NCBI GenBank assembly: GCA_945883235.1
Contig: CAMCXF010000008.1
Location: 53,383 to 117,382 of the forward strand
DNA length: 64,000 nucleotides
Reading direction: 5' to 3'
Origin: Phenylobacterium deserti
GTDB lineage: Bacteria; Pseudomonadota; Alphaproteobacteria; Caulobacterales; Caulobacteraceae
Shown: positions 43,329-54,083 of the stretch, piece after piece
Position numbering within the stretch: position 1 is the stretch's first letter
Layout of the letters: each line of letters begins with the position of its first letter
Program-made: the position numbers and the translations under genes
Notes under the pieces: model-generated
The model's input: only the letters and a program-made list of their open reading frames with translations
Databases searched by the model: none
What the model was told of the DNA's origin: nothing

Positions 43329-44312
43329 ATGCCCAAGAGCCGCGAAATCCACCTGACGAAACGCCCGTCAGGCATGCCGACCGAGGGTGATTTTGCGCTC
43401 GTCGAGCGTGACAGCGCCGATGCTGCGGACGGCGAGGTGCTGGTCCAGAACCTCTACATGTCGGTCGATCCCGCCATGCGCCCGCGACTGACCGCCGGTC
43501 AGGAACTGAACGAGGCCATGATGGGCGGCGCGCTGGGCCGGGTGGTGCAGTCGAAGTCTGACGCGTTTGGCGTGGGCGATCTGGTCTCCAACCGCATGGG
43601 CTTCCGCGAATACTTCACCAGCGATGGCAAAGGCCTGACCAAGCTCAATCCCGATCCTGATCTGTCGCTGACCGTCCACATGCATGCCCTGGGCATGACG
43701 GGGTTCACGGCCTACGGCGGCCTGCTGCACATCGGCCAGCTCAAGGAAGGCGAGCAGGTGTTCGTCTCGACCGCTGCCGGTGCGGTAGGTTCGGTCGCTG
43801 CCCAGATCGCGAAGATCAAGGGCTGTTACGTGGTGGGCTCGACCGGCTCCGAGGACAAGGCGCGCTGGCTGCGCGACGAGGTCGGCCTGGACGCCGTGAT
43901 CGACTACAAGGTCACGCCCATTCGCAAGGCGCTGCAGGAGGCCACGCCCAAGGGCATCGACGTCTACTTCGACAACGTCGGCGGCGACCATCTGGAAGCG
44001 GCGCTGCGCCGGATGAACACGCTGGGTCGGATTGCGGTGTGCGGGTTTATCTCCGGCTACAATTCCGGCCACTCGCCGGTCTCGAACCTGTCCAACATCA
44101 TCTATTCGCGGGTGATGCTGCGCGGCTTCGTCGGCACCGACTTCATGCACCTGTACGGCGACTTCCAGCGCGACATGACCGGCTGGCTGAAGGACGGCCG
44201 GGTCAAGTATCAGGAGACCATCCTGGACGGCATCGCCGCCGCCCCGCAGGCCCTGATCGGCCTGTTGCAGGGAGCTAACTCCGGCAAGATGCTGGTGAAG
44301 TTGGCGGAGTAG
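43329..44312 (+). CDS. Zinc-independent MDR family NADP-dependent oxidoreductase
   Basis: A 327-residue medium-chain reductase of the CurA / leukotriene B4 dehydrogenase-like group: NLYMSVDPAMRPRL near the N-terminus, GMTGFTAYGGL, the nucleotide loop STAAGAVGSVAAQIAK, then FDNVGGDHLEAALRRM. No catalytic or structural zinc ligands are seen. Such enzymes reduce alpha,beta-unsaturated carbonyls. RBS GGAG before the ATG at 43329. It lies between the Rsm22 gene and nhaA, with short gaps, and could be cotranscribed. Confidence 0.88.
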   Translation: MPKSREIHLTKRPSGMPTEGDFALVERDSADAADGEVLVQNLYMSVDPAMRPRLTAGQELNEAMMGGALGRVVQSKSDAFGVGDLVSNRMGFREYFTSDGKGLTKLNPDPDLSLTVHMHALGMTGFTAYGGLLHIGQLKEGEQVFVSTAAGAVGSVAAQIAKIKGCYVVGSTGSEDKARWLRDEVGLDAVIDYKVTPIRKALQEATPKGIDVYFDNVGGDHLEAALRRMNTLGRIAVCGFISGYNSGHSPVSNLSNIIYSRVMLRGFVGTDFMHLYGDFQRDMTGWLKDGRVKYQETILDGIAAAPQALIGLLQGANSGKMLVKLAE

Positions 44313-44330
44313 CGGAAGTTGAGGTAGCGA

Positions 44331-45542
44331 TTGAGCCGCTCAATGCCAAAGCGACCTCAGTCGGTATTGCGCAGCTTTCTCCGGCATGAGGCGTCCGGAG
44401 GCTACGTCCTCATGGGCGCGGCCGCGATGGCGCTTGTCGTCGCGAACTCGCCGCTGGCACCCGGCTATTTCGCGGCGCTGAAGGTTGAGTTCGGCTTCGC
44501 CATCGGCGGCTTGCACCTCAGTGAAAGCGTGCTGCACTGGATCAACGACGGGCTCATGGCCCTGTTCTTCCTGCTGGTCGGCCTCGAGATCAAACGCGAG
44601 GTCCTTGATGGTCAGCTCTCTCGGCCGTCGCGGATCATCCTGCCCGGTGTGGCGGCGCTGGGGGGTGTTGTCCTGCCGGCGCTGATCTATCTCGCGTTCA
44701 ATGGCGGGATCCCCGAAACCCGGGCGGGCTGGGCGATCCCGGCGGCGACCGACATAGCCTTCGCGCTGGGTGTGCTCGCGCTGCTGGGGCCGCGCGTGCC
44801 CGGTTCGCTGAAGATCTTCCTGACTGCCATCGCGATCATGGATGACCTGGCCGCCATCGTGATCATCGCGCTTTTCTATACCGCCGAGTTGCACCTTGCC
44901 GCTCTGGCGGCGGCGGGCGCGATCCTGGTTATGCTCTTCGTGCTCAATCGCCTGAAAGTCGTCGTGCTGTGGCCTTACATCGTCGGCGGCCTGGCGCTCT
45001 GGTACTTCGTACTGGAGTCTGGCGTTCACGCCACGCTTGCGGGCGTCGCGCTCGCAATGTTGATCCCGCTGCGGCGAAGTCCCGGCGCGCCAGACCATGC
45101 GGCGTCGCCACTGCACCGGCTGGAGCATGGCCTCCACAAACCGGTTGCCTTCATGATCGTGCCCCTGTTCGGCTTCGCCAATGCGGGTCTGTCCTTTGCG
45201 GGTGTCAGCCCGGCGGCCGCACTTGAACCCGTCCCGCTCGGCGTGGCGCTGGGCCTCTTCATCGGCAAGCCATTGGGAGTGTTTCTTTCTGCCTGGGTGA
45301 TCATTCGGCTGGGGTGGGCGGACATGCCGCGCGGGGCCTCGATGGGCCAGCTATGTGGAGTTGCGGTGCTCTGTGGCATCGGCTTCACCATGAGCCTGTT
45401 CATTGGCAATCTGGCGTTCAGCGATCCCGGGCTGATCGATGCCACCAAGATCGGGGTCCTGGTCGGGTCATTGGCGTCCGCACTCCTGGGCGTGGCAATC
45501 CTGCGCCTCTGCAAACCCTCGGTGCCGCAATCAGATCTATGA
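44331..45542 (+). CDS. nhaA: Na+/H+ antiporter NhaA
   Basis: A 403-residue inner-membrane antiporter with about 12 helices. The ion-binding aspartates are Asp171 and Asp172 ([14 protein letters not shown]), and Asp141 in [20 protein letters not shown] corresponds to the helix-IV Asp. Further NhaA motifs are [20 protein letters not shown] and [15 protein letters not shown]. It exports Na+ in exchange for protons. The TTG at 44331 has GAGG six bases upstream; an ATG at 44343 is a possible alternative. It overlaps the convergent LysR gene by a few bases. Confidence 0.93.
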   Translation: MSRSMPKRPQSVLRSFLRHEASGGYVLMGAAAMALVVANSPLAPGYFAALKVEFGFAIGGLHLSESVLHWINDGLMALFFLLVGLEIKREVLDGQLSRPSRIILPGVAALGGVVLPALIYLAFNGGIPETRAGWAIPAATDIAFALGVLALLGPRVPGSLKIFLTAIAIMDDLAAIVIIALFYTAELHLAALAAAGAILVMLFVLNRLKVVVLWPYIVGGLALWYFVLESGVHATLAGVALAMLIPLRRSPGAPDHAASPLHRLEHGLHKPVAFMIVPLFGFANAGLSFAGVSPAAALEPVPLGVALGLFIGKPLGVFLSAWVIIRLGWADMPRGASMGQLCGVAVLCGIGFTMSLFIGNLAFSDPGLIDATKIGVLVGSLASALLGVAILRLCKPSVPQSDL

Positions 45543-46496
45543 CCCCGTACGCGTTGCGAACGGGACCACGATATCGGCATCTGCGGCGATGCGCGCCCGA
45601 CCCACTTCCTCGACCTTCCGGATTTCCTGCTGCAGGTAGGGGGCCATGAAGTCGATGAAAGCGCGAACCCGCGGCGTGTCCTTGACTTCGCGACGCGTCA
45701 CAATCCACGAACTTACCCGCGCCTCCTCGATGGCCTCTGAACAGCGCACCATCTCGTGGTCAATGTCGCCAATCGTGCAGGGGATGGCACCGATCCCCAG
45801 GCCGGCCTTCACGGCATAGACGAGACTGGCCATGCTGTTCGACCGCGTGATCGGCATCTTGCCGCCAGAATGGCGCATCATCCAGGTCACGGCCGGGACT
45901 TCGCCCATCTCCATCGTGACATCGATCAGGTCATGGTTCGCAAGATCCGACGTCGACGCAGGGGCACCTCTGCGGATCGCATAGTCGCGGCTGCAATAGA
46001 GGGCGACATCATGGTCGCAGATCTTGCGGGCGACCAGATCGGAGGTCGCAAGGGCTCTGCTGGTCCGGATCGCCATATCGACTTCGCCGCCCTCGAGATC
46101 GAGTGCCTTGTCGGTAATCAACAGGTCAACCTGGACGTCCGGATGCACCAACCGGAATGCCCCCAGAGCCGGGATCACCATGGTGTTGGCCACCAGTTCA
46201 TTGGTGGTCAGCCGCAGCGCGCCTGACACGCCGCGCTCCTGGGTCGCGGCCTGATTGGCGAACAGGATGGCGGCCGCCTCTACCGTTTCTGCGCCGGAAA
46301 TCAGACTGTGCCCGATATCGGTCAAACGACTACCGGTCTGTCCGCGCTCAAACAGCTTCAGACCGAGGTCCTGCTCCAGGCTCTCGATGCGCCGGGCCAC
46401 GGTGGTCTGGTTGACCCCCAGCGCCCTGGACGCCGCAAGGGTCGAGCCGCCGCGCGCCACCGCCAGAAAGGCTTTGAGGTCGTTCCAGTCGAACAC
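45537..46496 (-). CDS. LysR family transcriptional regulator
   Basis: A 319-residue LysR regulator: N-terminal helix-turn-helix [20 protein letters not shown] with [22 protein letters not shown], and a substrate-binding domain from about 95 onward ([20 protein letters not shown]). The first residues and early DNA-binding segment resemble regulators of oxidative or aromatic metabolism, but no target can be named. It is convergent with nhaA and lies 228 bp from the divergent M16 peptidase; that gap (46497-46724) shows no gene and no clear operator to me. Confidence 0.88.
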   Translation of the reverse strand: MFDWNDLKAFLAVARGGSTLAASRALGVNQTTVARRIESLEQDLGLKLFERGQTGSRLTDIGHSLISGAETVEAAAILFANQAATQERGVSGALRLTTNELVANTMVIPALGAFRLVHPDVQVDLLITDKALDLEGGEVDMAIRTSRALATSDLVARKICDHDVALYCSRDYAIRRGAPASTSDLANHDLIDVTMEMGEVPAVTWMMRHSGGKMPITRSNSMASLVYAVKAGLGIGAIPCTIGDIDHEMVRCSEAIEEARVSSWIVTRREVKDTPRVRAFIDFMAPYLQQEIRKVEEVGRARIAADADIVVPFATRTGS

Positions 46497-46724
46497 GCGT
46501 GCATTCTGCAGTTATGCAGACCAGTTCTGCAAGGGTGCCGATCATCCGGCGTTGCAGGGTCCCCGTATCTTGGGGGTGTCCACGACGAGTTCCCCAGCCG
46601 TAGTGGACGCTGAGATTTCGACGCGGTGGTGGCTCTCCCCAGGTCACATGACGCGCTCGTAATCTGCCAATGCGCCGGTTGGGTGTTATGGATTCCCCCC
46701 CCATAGCCCCAACCGGTATGCACT

Positions 46725-49553
46725 ATGCGTTCAGCCGCCAAAGCCCTTGCCCTCACCGTCGTTCTGGCCGCCATCGCACTGGCGGCCCTGATGCCGGCGA
46801 TGCCGGTCGCCGCAGCCGACGTGCCGCTGATCGCATTCAAATCGCGAACCTTGGCCAATGGCCTGAGGGTCTTTTATTCGCGTGATCCGGCGACGCCAAA
46901 TGTGACGGTCCAGGTCTGGTACGGCGTTGGCTCAAAGGACGATCCGGAGGGTCGCTCCGGTTTTGCGCACCTGTTCGAGCACCTGATGTTCAAGGCCACG
47001 CGGAACCTGGCGTCAGAGGCCTTCGACCGGATGACCGAGGACGTCGGCGGCTTCAACAACGCTGGCACCAGCGATGACTACACCAACTACTATGAGGTGG
47101 TTCCTGCCAACCATCTCGAACGCCTGTTGTGGGCGGAAGCCGACCGGATGAGCTCATTGGTCGTGGACGAGGCGTCCTTCAAATCCGAGCGCGACGTGGT
47201 CAAGGAGGAGCTGCGGCAGAAGGTGCTCGCCTCGCCCTATGGCCGACTGATGGCGCTCTACCTGCCGCAGGCCAGCTACGGCGTTCACCCCTACAAGCGC
47301 CCCGGTTTCGGGTCCATCGAGGAGCTGGACGCCGCCACGCTGGATGACGTCCGCGCCTTCCATCGCACCCACTACCGGCCCGACAATGCCGCGCTGATCG
47401 TGGCGGGCAACTTTGATGAGGCGAGGCTGAACGGCTGGGTGGATAGCTGGTTCGGCGGGCTGAAGAATCCGGCGGGGTCGCGACCGGTGGTCAGCGTCAA
47501 AGAACCGCCGCGTACGAGAGCCGGAGTTTTTGACGGCTATGGCCCCAATGTGCCGCTGCCCGCGGTGATCCTGAGCTGGCAGGGCGCGGCGGCCTCCGAC
47601 CCTGATGCACCAGCACTGAAGGTTCTCGACGCGATCCTGTCGGCGGGGAAGTCGTCACGGCTCTACAACAGCCTGGTCTACGACAAGCAGGTCGCCGTCG
47701 AGGCGTTCTCCACAGCTGACCTGCCGCGCGATCCGGGGCTGTTCATGGTGGGTGCCATCATGGCCAGCAGTCATACGATTGTTGAGGGCGAGACGGCGTT
47801 GTTGGCCGAGGTGAAACGCCTTCGTGATGGCCCGCCGACAGCGGCCGAACTGTCGGAGGCGAAGAACGAGCTGCTGGCCTCGGCGCTCAGCGAGCGTGAA
47901 ACCATCGATGGTCGCGCCTCGGCCATTGGCTATGCGTTGCAGGTCGATGGCGACGCACGTGCCGTCAACACCCAGCTGGCAGCACTGCAGGCTGTCACCG
48001 TTGCTGATGTGCAGCGGGTCGCGCGAAAGTATCTGGCCGAAGACCGGCGGATGACGATCCGTTACCGGGCCGAGAGCGAGCGTCCGGCGGGAAAGACCGT
48101 CGCAGCGGCGCCCATCCTGCCGAAGTCGACCGCGATCTACGACGGCCCGGTCTTTACCCTCGCCGCCGAGGCAGATCGCCAGGCACCGCCTCCGGTCGGC
48201 GCGGCAGTCCAGCCGGTATTGCCCCGGCCTGCGGAGAAGACGCTGCCGAATGGTCTGCGGGTGATCGTCGCGCGGTCTTCCGACCTGCCGCTGGTGACTG
48301 CCGAGCTGACAGTCAGAACCGGGGCGTGGGCCGACCCGCCAGGGCTGGGCGGGGCGGCGTCCATGATGGCCGGCATGCTGACCGAAGGCACAAAAACCCG
48401 CTCAGCCCAGGTGATCGCCAGTCAGACCGAGGCCCTGGGTGCCTCGCTCAGCTCGGGCGGTGGCCAGGAGTCTTCAACCGTGACGCTGACCGTCATGCCG
48501 GACAAGCTGAAGGCCGCCATGGCGATCATGGCCGATGTGGTCCGCAACCCGACGTTTGCCGCGGAAGAACTGGAACGCCAGCGCGAACAGACGCTGGATG
48601 GATTGCGCGTGGCCTACCAGCAGCCCGGGCAACTGGCCGGATTTGCCGCGGCCCCGGTGATCTATGGCGGCACTGCGTTTGGCCATGTGGCGCAGGGCAC
48701 GCCGACATCCATCCAGAAACTGAAATCGGCGGATCTCGCGGCCCTGCATGCCCAGGGATTCCGACCTGACAACGCCGTTCTGGTGCTGACCGGCGACATC
48801 TCGGCGGAAGCCGGCTTCGCCGTCGCCGCACAGGCGTTCGGCGGATGGGCCCGACCCGGATCGCCCCGGATTGAAGCCCCGATCATTCGACTGCAGAGCC
48901 GCGCCCGCGCCGTCGCCATCGACATACCGGGGACGGGTCAGGCTTCGGTCAATGTGCTCGGCCCCGCCATCGCCCGGAGCGACGCAGACTACTATCCAGG
49001 TATCTTGTCGGCCACCGTGCTGGGGGGTGGCTATTCGGCGCGCCTCAACCAGGAGATCCGCCTCAAGCGGGGTCTGTCCTATGATGCCAGCGCCTGGCTC
49101 TCGCCCCTACAGACCACGGGCTCGTTTCGGGCTTCGTCCCAGACAAAGAACGAGTCTGCCGGAGAGGTGCTGGATCTGATCAACGCCGAACTGGCGCGAC
49201 TGGGTCGCGAACCCGCCAGCGGCGATGAACTTACGGCGCGAAAGTCTATCCTCGTGGGCAACTACGGGCGCGCGCTGGCGACCTCATCAGGGCTGGCGGA
49301 CATCCTTGGGAACTATGCCCTCTACGGCGTTCCATTGGATGAACTGAGTCTCTACCCCGCCCGGGTGGAGGCCGTGTCGCCGGCACAGGTACAGGGGTTT
49401 GCGCGCCGCATGCTCGACCCGGCGCGGGCTAGCGTGATTGTCGTTGGCGATGCCAAGACGTTCACCGAGGGCCTCAGGATCAGGTTCCCGGCCCTTGAGA
49501 TCGTCGCCGCTGACCAGCTGGATCTCGACAGTCCGACCCTGCGAAAGCCGTAG
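46725..49553 (+). CDS. M16 family zinc metallopeptidase, two-module, exported
   Basis: A 942-residue pitrilysin-family protease. A signal-like N-terminus (about 1-31) is followed by an active M16 module with the inverted zinc motif His82-Leu-Phe-Glu85-His86 (HLFEH) and a downstream Glu near 161 (VVKEELRQ). A second M16 module (about 500-940) starts PAEKTLPNGLRVIVARSSDL and lacks the HxxEH motif, as usual for the inactive partner half; the two clamp a peptide. Both modules end in RKYLAEDRRMTI-like and FARRMLDPARAS segments. Predicted periplasmic. Divergent from the LysR gene. Confidence 0.92.
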   Translation: MRSAAKALALTVVLAAIALAALMPAMPVAAADVPLIAFKSRTLANGLRVFYSRDPATPNVTVQVWYGVGSKDDPEGRSGFAHLFEHLMFKATRNLASEAFDRMTEDVGGFNNAGTSDDYTNYYEVVPANHLERLLWAEADRMSSLVVDEASFKSERDVVKEELRQKVLASPYGRLMALYLPQASYGVHPYKRPGFGSIEELDAATLDDVRAFHRTHYRPDNAALIVAGNFDEARLNGWVDSWFGGLKNPAGSRPVVSVKEPPRTRAGVFDGYGPNVPLPAVILSWQGAAASDPDAPALKVLDAILSAGKSSRLYNSLVYDKQVAVEAFSTADLPRDPGLFMVGAIMASSHTIVEGETALLAEVKRLRDGPPTAAELSEAKNELLASALSERETIDGRASAIGYALQVDGDARAVNTQLAALQAVTVADVQRVARKYLAEDRRMTIRYRAESERPAGKTVAAAPILPKSTAIYDGPVFTLAAEADRQAPPPVGAAVQPVLPRPAEKTLPNGLRVIVARSSDLPLVTAELTVRTGAWADPPGLGGAASMMAGMLTEGTKTRSAQVIASQTEALGASLSSGGGQESSTVTLTVMPDKLKAAMAIMADVVRNPTFAAEELERQREQTLDGLRVAYQQPGQLAGFAAAPVIYGGTAFGHVAQGTPTSIQKLKSADLAALHAQGFRPDNAVLVLTGDISAEAGFAVAAQAFGGWARPGSPRIEAPIIRLQSRARAVAIDIPGTGQASVNVLGPAIARSDADYYPGILSATVLGGGYSARLNQEIRLKRGLSYDASAWLSPLQTTGSFRASSQTKNESAGEVLDLINAELARLGREPASGDELTARKSILVGNYGRALATSSGLADILGNYALYGVPLDELSLYPARVEAVSPAQVQGFARRMLDPARASVIVVGDAKTFTEGLRIRFPALEIVAADQLDLDSPTLRKP

Positions 49554-49555
49554 CG

Positions 49556-49921
49556 TCAGACGGTATAAACGTCGCCACCCAGCACCTCGACCGGCCAGAC
49601 GGCGAGGTCATCGCCGGCGCAAGGACCGGCGACGCAGTGGCCGTCCAGGCTGAATAGCGCGCCGTGGCCAGCGCAGAAGATGTGGCGCGCGTCGCGGGTC
49701 AGGTAGCGGTCGTCCATCGGTGCCAAGGGCCAGCCGGCATGCGGACAGCTGTCCACGAACCCGCGGGCGGCCTCTCCCTGGCGGATCACGAAGCCCGCGA
49801 ACATCCGCGAGCCGTCGCGAAACCGGAAGCTTTTGCCGCCCGGGTCGGCAATCTCGCTCAGGCTGCAGAGCCGGACGCCGCCGACTGGGCGGGCGGGGTT
49901 ATCGGGTTCAAAGCTGGCCAA
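49556..49921 (-). CDS. Rieske [2Fe-2S] ferredoxin-like protein
   Basis: A 121-residue Rieske-type protein. The cluster ligands are Cys59 and His61 (CPHAGWPL) and Cys83 and His86 (CAGHGALF), giving the two-Cys, two-His set. Its small size suggests a soluble electron carrier. It lies at the end of the tsaD-gpsA-YciI series and overlaps the YciI-like gene by 14 bp. The redox partner is unknown. It is convergent with the M16 peptidase, 3 bp apart. Confidence 0.88.
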   Translation of the reverse strand: MASFEPDNPARPVGGVRLCSLSEIADPGGKSFRFRDGSRMFAGFVIRQGEAARGFVDSCPHAGWPLAPMDDRYLTRDARHIFCAGHGALFSLDGHCVAGPCAGDDLAVWPVEVLGGDVYTV

Positions 49922-50192
49922 GGGTGGCCTTGAACGCCTTCACATCCACCCGCTCCCACAGTCCGGCCAGGGTATAAGGGTCGTGGGCGTTGAGCTCGAT
50001 CGCAGCGGCGCGGTCCGGCGCCTCGACGATCAGCAGAGACCCTGCCATCTCACCCTCGTCGTTGAGCATGGGCCCGCCCAGTTTCACCATCGCGGCCTTG
50101 TCACGCACATAGGCCAGATGCGCCTCGCGGGTAGCCATGCGCAGGTCCAGCGAACCCGGCTTGTCGACGCAAAACAGCACAAAGGTGGGCAT
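49908..50192 (-). CDS. YciI-like protein
   Basis: A 94-residue YciI-fold protein with MPTFVLFCVDKPGSLDLRMA and the family core REAHLAYVRDKAAMVKLGGP (His and downstream Asp). YciI relatives have poorly defined, possibly hydrolytic or detoxifying roles. It begins one base after the gpsA stop and overlaps the Rieske gene, indicating a single transcript with gpsA. Confidence 0.85.
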   Translation of the reverse strand: MPTFVLFCVDKPGSLDLRMATREAHLAYVRDKAAMVKLGGPMLNDEGEMAGSLLIVEAPDRAAAIELNAHDPYTLAGLWERVDVKAFKATLGQL

Positions 50193-51182
50193 CTAGTTTT
50201 CCTCTCTCAAAGGGCGTGACAGCAGGTCGCGAATAGCGTCGTCGACGTCCACCTGACCCGCCAGGATGGCGGCCACCGCCTCGCAGATCGGGGTCTCGAC
50301 ACCAAGCTTCAACGCCAGGTCACGGACCGCAGGGGCCGAAGCGATCCCCTCGGCAACCGACAGTTTTCCGGCCAGGGCTTCTTCAAGTGTCTGGCCACGC
50401 CCCAGCGCCAGACCCACGCTCATGTTGCGCGACTGGGGGCTGGAGCAGGTGAGCACCAGATCGCCCAATCCGCATAGACCGGCCACGGTTTCGGCCTCCC
50501 CACCCAGGGCGACTGCCAGACGGGTGAGCTCGGAAAATCCCCGGGTGATCAGGGCGGCGTGGGCCGACCGGCCCAGCCCGCGGCTCTCGACGATCCCGCA
50601 AGCTATGGCCAGCACGTTCTTGACGGCCCCGCCAGCCTCGGCACCAATCATATCGGTAGCAAAGTAGGGCCGGAATGAGGGTGTGGCGATGGCCTCGGCC
50701 AGTTCTTCGGCTTGCCCCTCTTCACGGCAGGCCAGGGTAACCGCGGTCGGCAGCCCGCGCACAACTTCACCAGCAAAACTGGGACCTGACAGCACGGCAG
50801 GTGCCGCCTCCGGCAGGGTCTCGGCCAGCACCTTGGTCATCAGCTTCAGCGAGCCCTGCTCTACGCCCTTCGAGCACAGCAGGATCGGCAATCCCGGGCG
50901 GGCGTGGGCGGCGAAGGCCTCCAGCGTGGCGCGCATATGCTGGGCCGGCGGCACGGCCAGCACCAGGTCGCTGTCAGCCAGATCCGATAGCTGCCCGGTG
51001 GCGCGGATCAGGGGTTCGATCGGGAGGCCTGGCAGGAAGACAGCGTTCTCATGGCGGGTGTTGATGCTTTCCACCACCTCGAGCTCTCGCGCCCAGAGGG
51101 TCACCTCGCGGCCCGCCCGGGCGCAGACCTGAGCCAGAGCGGTGCCCCACGCCCCGCCGCCGATAACGCCGACCCGCCTCAT
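50193..51182 (-). CDS. gpsA: Glycerol-3-phosphate dehydrogenase [NAD(P)+]
   Basis: A 329-residue GpsA that reduces dihydroxyacetone phosphate to sn-glycerol 3-phosphate for phospholipid synthesis. The Rossmann loop is [14 protein letters not shown] (5-18), and other motifs are [22 protein letters not shown] and the catalytic Lys segment [15 protein letters not shown]. The start overlaps the tsaD stop (ATGA). It belongs to a tsaD-gpsA-YciI-Rieske operon on the minus strand. Confidence 0.95.
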   Translation of the reverse strand: MRRVGVIGGGAWGTALAQVCARAGREVTLWARELEVVESINTRHENAVFLPGLPIEPLIRATGQLSDLADSDLVLAVPPAQHMRATLEAFAAHARPGLPILLCSKGVEQGSLKLMTKVLAETLPEAAPAVLSGPSFAGEVVRGLPTAVTLACREEGQAEELAEAIATPSFRPYFATDMIGAEAGGAVKNVLAIACGIVESRGLGRSAHAALITRGFSELTRLAVALGGEAETVAGLCGLGDLVLTCSSPQSRNMSVGLALGRGQTLEEALAGKLSVAEGIASAPAVRDLALKLGVETPICEAVAAILAGQVDVDDAIRDLLSRPLREEN

Positions 51183-52270
51183 GCCTTGGCACCCTTACGG
51201 CCGGGTGGGTGGCTGGGATGCGACGCCGCCGCCCGGGCGTCCAGCGGCCATCGCGGCCGGGCAACAGCATCCAGGCCGTCGCTAAGGCCCAGCGATAGCC
51301 TTTCGGCACCGGCCAGCGCGATCATGGCGGCGTTGTCGGTGCAATAGGCCAGCGGCGGGGCGTCGAAGCTGAAGCCGTTGGCAAGGGCAGTTGCGTGCAA
51401 CCGCTCGCGGACCGCGCGGTTCGCGGCGACACCACCGGCAACCACAAACCGCAGTCCCTCGCCGGGATGGCTCGCCGCATAGGCCTGAATGGCACGGTCA
51501 CTCTTTTCGGCCAGTTGCGTCGCGATGGCGGCCTGCACGCACGCGGCCAGGTCCCGTCGCGCTACCTCACCCGTCACGCCTTCAGCCAGGCGCGCAGCGG
51601 CGGTCTTGAGGCCGGAGAACGAGAAGTCGCAGTCCTTGCGACCTAACAACATGCGCGGCAGTGTGAACTGACCGGGGTCGCCGCCCTCGGCGAGGGCTTC
51701 CAGAGCCGGGCCACCGGGATAGGGCAGGCCCATCGCCTTGGCGATCTTGTCAAAAGCCTCGCCGGCAGCGTCATCCAGCGTCGACCCCAGCCGATCGCAG
51801 GCCCCGACACCTTCGACGCTCAGCAACTGGCAGTGTCCGCCCGAGACCAGCAGCAACAGAAACGGATAGGCGATGTCGGCGCCCAGCCGCGCCGAGACCG
51901 CGTGGCCCTCCAGATGATTCACGGCCACCAGTGGCAGGTTTCGCGCCAGAGCCACGGCTTTTCCGAACGACAGGCCGACCATCACCCCGCCCACCAGACC
52001 CGGCCCCGCGGTCGCCGCAACGCCGGTCAAGTCGTTGTAACTGAGGCCCGCCTCGCTCAAGGCCTCCTCGGTAACGGCGTCGATGCACTCCACATGAGCG
52101 CGAGCGGCGATCTCCGGCACCACGCCGCCATAGGGCGCATGGGCCGCGATCTGGCTGGCGATCACTGAGGACAAGACCTCGACGCGCCCGTCATCATGGC
52201 GGCGCACGACCGCTGCGGCCGTTTCGTCACAGCTGGTCTCGAGGCCCAGGACGGTCTGAATGGGGGTCAT
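51179..52270 (-). CDS. tsaD: tRNA N6-threonylcarbamoyladenosine transferase
   Basis: A 363-residue TsaD (Kae1/Gcp) that transfers threonylcarbamoyl to A37 of ANN-decoding tRNAs. The N-terminal [12 protein letters not shown] motif (11-22) and the metal-binding His119 and His123 (NHLEGH) are present, as are [11 protein letters not shown] and [16 protein letters not shown]. The ATG at 52270 begins [15 protein letters not shown]; an upstream open stretch is antisense to hemC and discarded. Divergent from hemC, 69 bp apart. Overlaps gpsA. Confidence 0.95.
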   Translation of the reverse strand: MTPIQTVLGLETSCDETAAAVVRRHDDGRVEVLSSVIASQIAAHAPYGGVVPEIAARAHVECIDAVTEEALSEAGLSYNDLTGVAATAGPGLVGGVMVGLSFGKAVALARNLPLVAVNHLEGHAVSARLGADIAYPFLLLLVSGGHCQLLSVEGVGACDRLGSTLDDAAGEAFDKIAKAMGLPYPGGPALEALAEGGDPGQFTLPRMLLGRKDCDFSFSGLKTAAARLAEGVTGEVARRDLAACVQAAIATQLAEKSDRAIQAYAASHPGEGLRFVVAGGVAANRAVRERLHATALANGFSFDAPPLAYCTDNAAMIALAGAERLSLGLSDGLDAVARPRWPLDARAAASHPSHPPGRKGAKA

Positions 52271-52339
52271 CTGTTGCCGGGGGCGGTCTGCTCCTGTAGC
52301 AGGCCTGACGCTTTCCCTGTCCGAGGTAGACCGCCGACC

Positions 52340-53302
52340 GTGCCCACGCAACAGCCAGTCCGCATCGGCGCCCGGGGTTCGAAGTTGAGCCTCGCCCAAG
52401 CCGGCCACATGCAACGTCGCATTGCCGCGCTGCTGGGGGTCGACCCGCAAGACACTGCTGAAGTGGAGCGTGTCGCGCCGCTGATCGTCATCACCACCTC
52501 CGGCGACCGCATTCAGGACCGCCGCTTGCTGGAAATCGGCGGCAAAGGCCTGTTCACCAAGGAAATCGAGGAGGCCCTGAGCGACGGCCGCATCGATTGC
52601 GCAATCCATTCGATGAAGGACGTGCCCTCGGTGCTACCCGAAGGCCTTTGCATTGCAGCTATCCCCGAGCGTGAGGATCCGCGCGATGCCTTCCTGAGCC
52701 GGGGGCCGTTGACACTCGAAGACCTGCCGGATGGCGCGACGCTGGGCACCGCCAGCCTCCGGCGCCAGGCCCAGTGCCTCTACCGCCGACCCGATCTGAA
52801 AGTTCAGATGCTGCGCGGCAACGTCGACACGCGCCTGGCCAAGCTGGCAGCCGGCGATGCTGACGCCATCCTGCTGGCTTATTCCGGCCTGCGCCGCCTG
52901 GGGCTGGGCGACTTGCCGAAGAGCCTGATTGATCCAAAGGACGCGCCGCCGGCCCCGGGGCAGGGTGCTCTGGCCCTCGAGACCCGAGAGGCGGATCGCG
53001 ATCTGCCGTGGGTCCAGGCCCTGCGCTGTGAGCCGACCACGATCTGTGTCACCGCCGAGCGCGGCGCTCTGATCGCATTGGAAGGTTCGTGCCGCACACC
53101 TGTCGGCGCGCATGCCTGGCTGGAGGGTGGAAGTCTTCATCTGATCGTCGAGGCGCTTTCGCCGGGCGGAACGCTGCGTTTCCGCCACGCTGGCGCGTCC
53201 GAGATTACCCAGCTCTCGGACCGACTTGCTTCGGCCCACGATCTGGGCCTGTCGCTGGGCCAGGCGATCAAGGACGAAGCCGGCGACGACATCGTGCTCT
53301 GA
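52340..53302 (+). CDS. hemC: Hydroxymethylbilane synthase
   Basis: A 320-residue porphobilinogen deaminase of heme synthesis. Motifs are GARGSKLSLAQA (10-21), HSMKDVPSVLP with the catalytic Asp, LRGNVDTRL, and the cofactor-binding Cys251 in EGSCRTPVGA, where the dipyrromethane attaches. The start is a GTG at 52340 (PTQQPVRIGARGS); further upstream the frame overlaps tsaD and is not homologous. It leads the hemC-hemD-mitofilin-hemY series. Confidence 0.94.
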   Translation: MPTQQPVRIGARGSKLSLAQAGHMQRRIAALLGVDPQDTAEVERVAPLIVITTSGDRIQDRRLLEIGGKGLFTKEIEEALSDGRIDCAIHSMKDVPSVLPEGLCIAAIPEREDPRDAFLSRGPLTLEDLPDGATLGTASLRRQAQCLYRRPDLKVQMLRGNVDTRLAKLAAGDADAILLAYSGLRRLGLGDLPKSLIDPKDAPPAPGQGALALETREADRDLPWVQALRCEPTTICVTAERGALIALEGSCRTPVGAHAWLEGGSLHLIVEALSPGGTLRFRHAGASEITQLSDRLASAHDLGLSLGQAIKDEAGDDIVL

Positions 53303-53383
53303 CCGGCCCACTGGCGCGATTGGACCCTTGTGGCAAGCATGGCCGTTGGCGAACTGCCACCCGGTCGGATAACAGTAGGTCCG

Positions 53384-54082
53384 ATGACCAAGCGTAGACT
53401 GAAAATCTGGATCACCCGGGTGCAACCCGCCGCAGACGTCACGGCCGAACGCGTACGTGCGATGGGCCATGATGCCGTTGTCGTGCCGTTACTCGAGGTC
53501 CAGGTGCTGCCGGACGTGGACGTCGACCTGAGGGGCGTCGCGGCGCTGGCTTTCACCAGCGCCAACGGTGTCCGGGCCTTTGCCGACAAAAGCGGGGAGC
53601 GGGGTCTGAAGGTGTTTGCGGTCGGTGCCGCCACCGCCCTGGCCGCGCGAAAAGCCGGCTTCAAATCTGTGCTATCGGCTGACGGGGATGTCCTGACGCT
53701 GGCGGAAGGCATTGCATCGCGTCGCAACGAGCTTCGCGGCGCGATCCTGCATCCCGGTGCGCTGGAGCTGGCGGGCGACCTTTCCGGCGCTCTGGAGAAA
53801 CACCGCGTCGAGGCCCGGCGGCTCACGCTTTACGAGACCGTGCCGGCGGAACTGACGCCGGAAGCTGCGGAGATGGTGGGTCGCTGCGACGCGGTCTTGC
53901 TGCATTCCGAGCGCGCCGCTCAGGTGCTGGCGACCTTTCTCAAGGCCCACCCCGCGCCGCATATGCGCGCCTTGAGCCTCTCAAAAGCGGTGCTCAAGCC
54001 GCTGAGCCGGACGCACATGGCCGGCCGGGCGTTCCCGCCGTTCCCGCTGGAAGCTGCCCTGCTCAACTTGATCGACAGGTGA
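53384..54082 (+). CDS. hemD: Uroporphyrinogen-III synthase
   Basis: A 232-residue HemD-type enzyme, poorly conserved as usual, which closes and inverts ring D to give uroporphyrinogen III. Recognised from KIWITRVQPAADVTAERVRA at the N-terminus, ALAFTSANGVRAFA and LLHSERAAQVLATFLK, plus its position directly after hemC. The ATG at 53384 is preferred; an ATG at 53339 upstream lies within the same frame but lacks the domain start. Followed by the mitofilin-like gene at 54084. Confidence 0.88.
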   Translation: MTKRRLKIWITRVQPAADVTAERVRAMGHDAVVVPLLEVQVLPDVDVDLRGVAALAFTSANGVRAFADKSGERGLKVFAVGAATALAARKAGFKSVLSADGDVLTLAEGIASRRNELRGAILHPGALELAGDLSGALEKHRVEARRLTLYETVPAELTPEAAEMVGRCDAVLLHSERAAQVLATFLKAHPAPHMRALSLSKAVLKPLSRTHMAGRAFPPFPLEAALLNLIDR

Positions 54083-54083
54083 C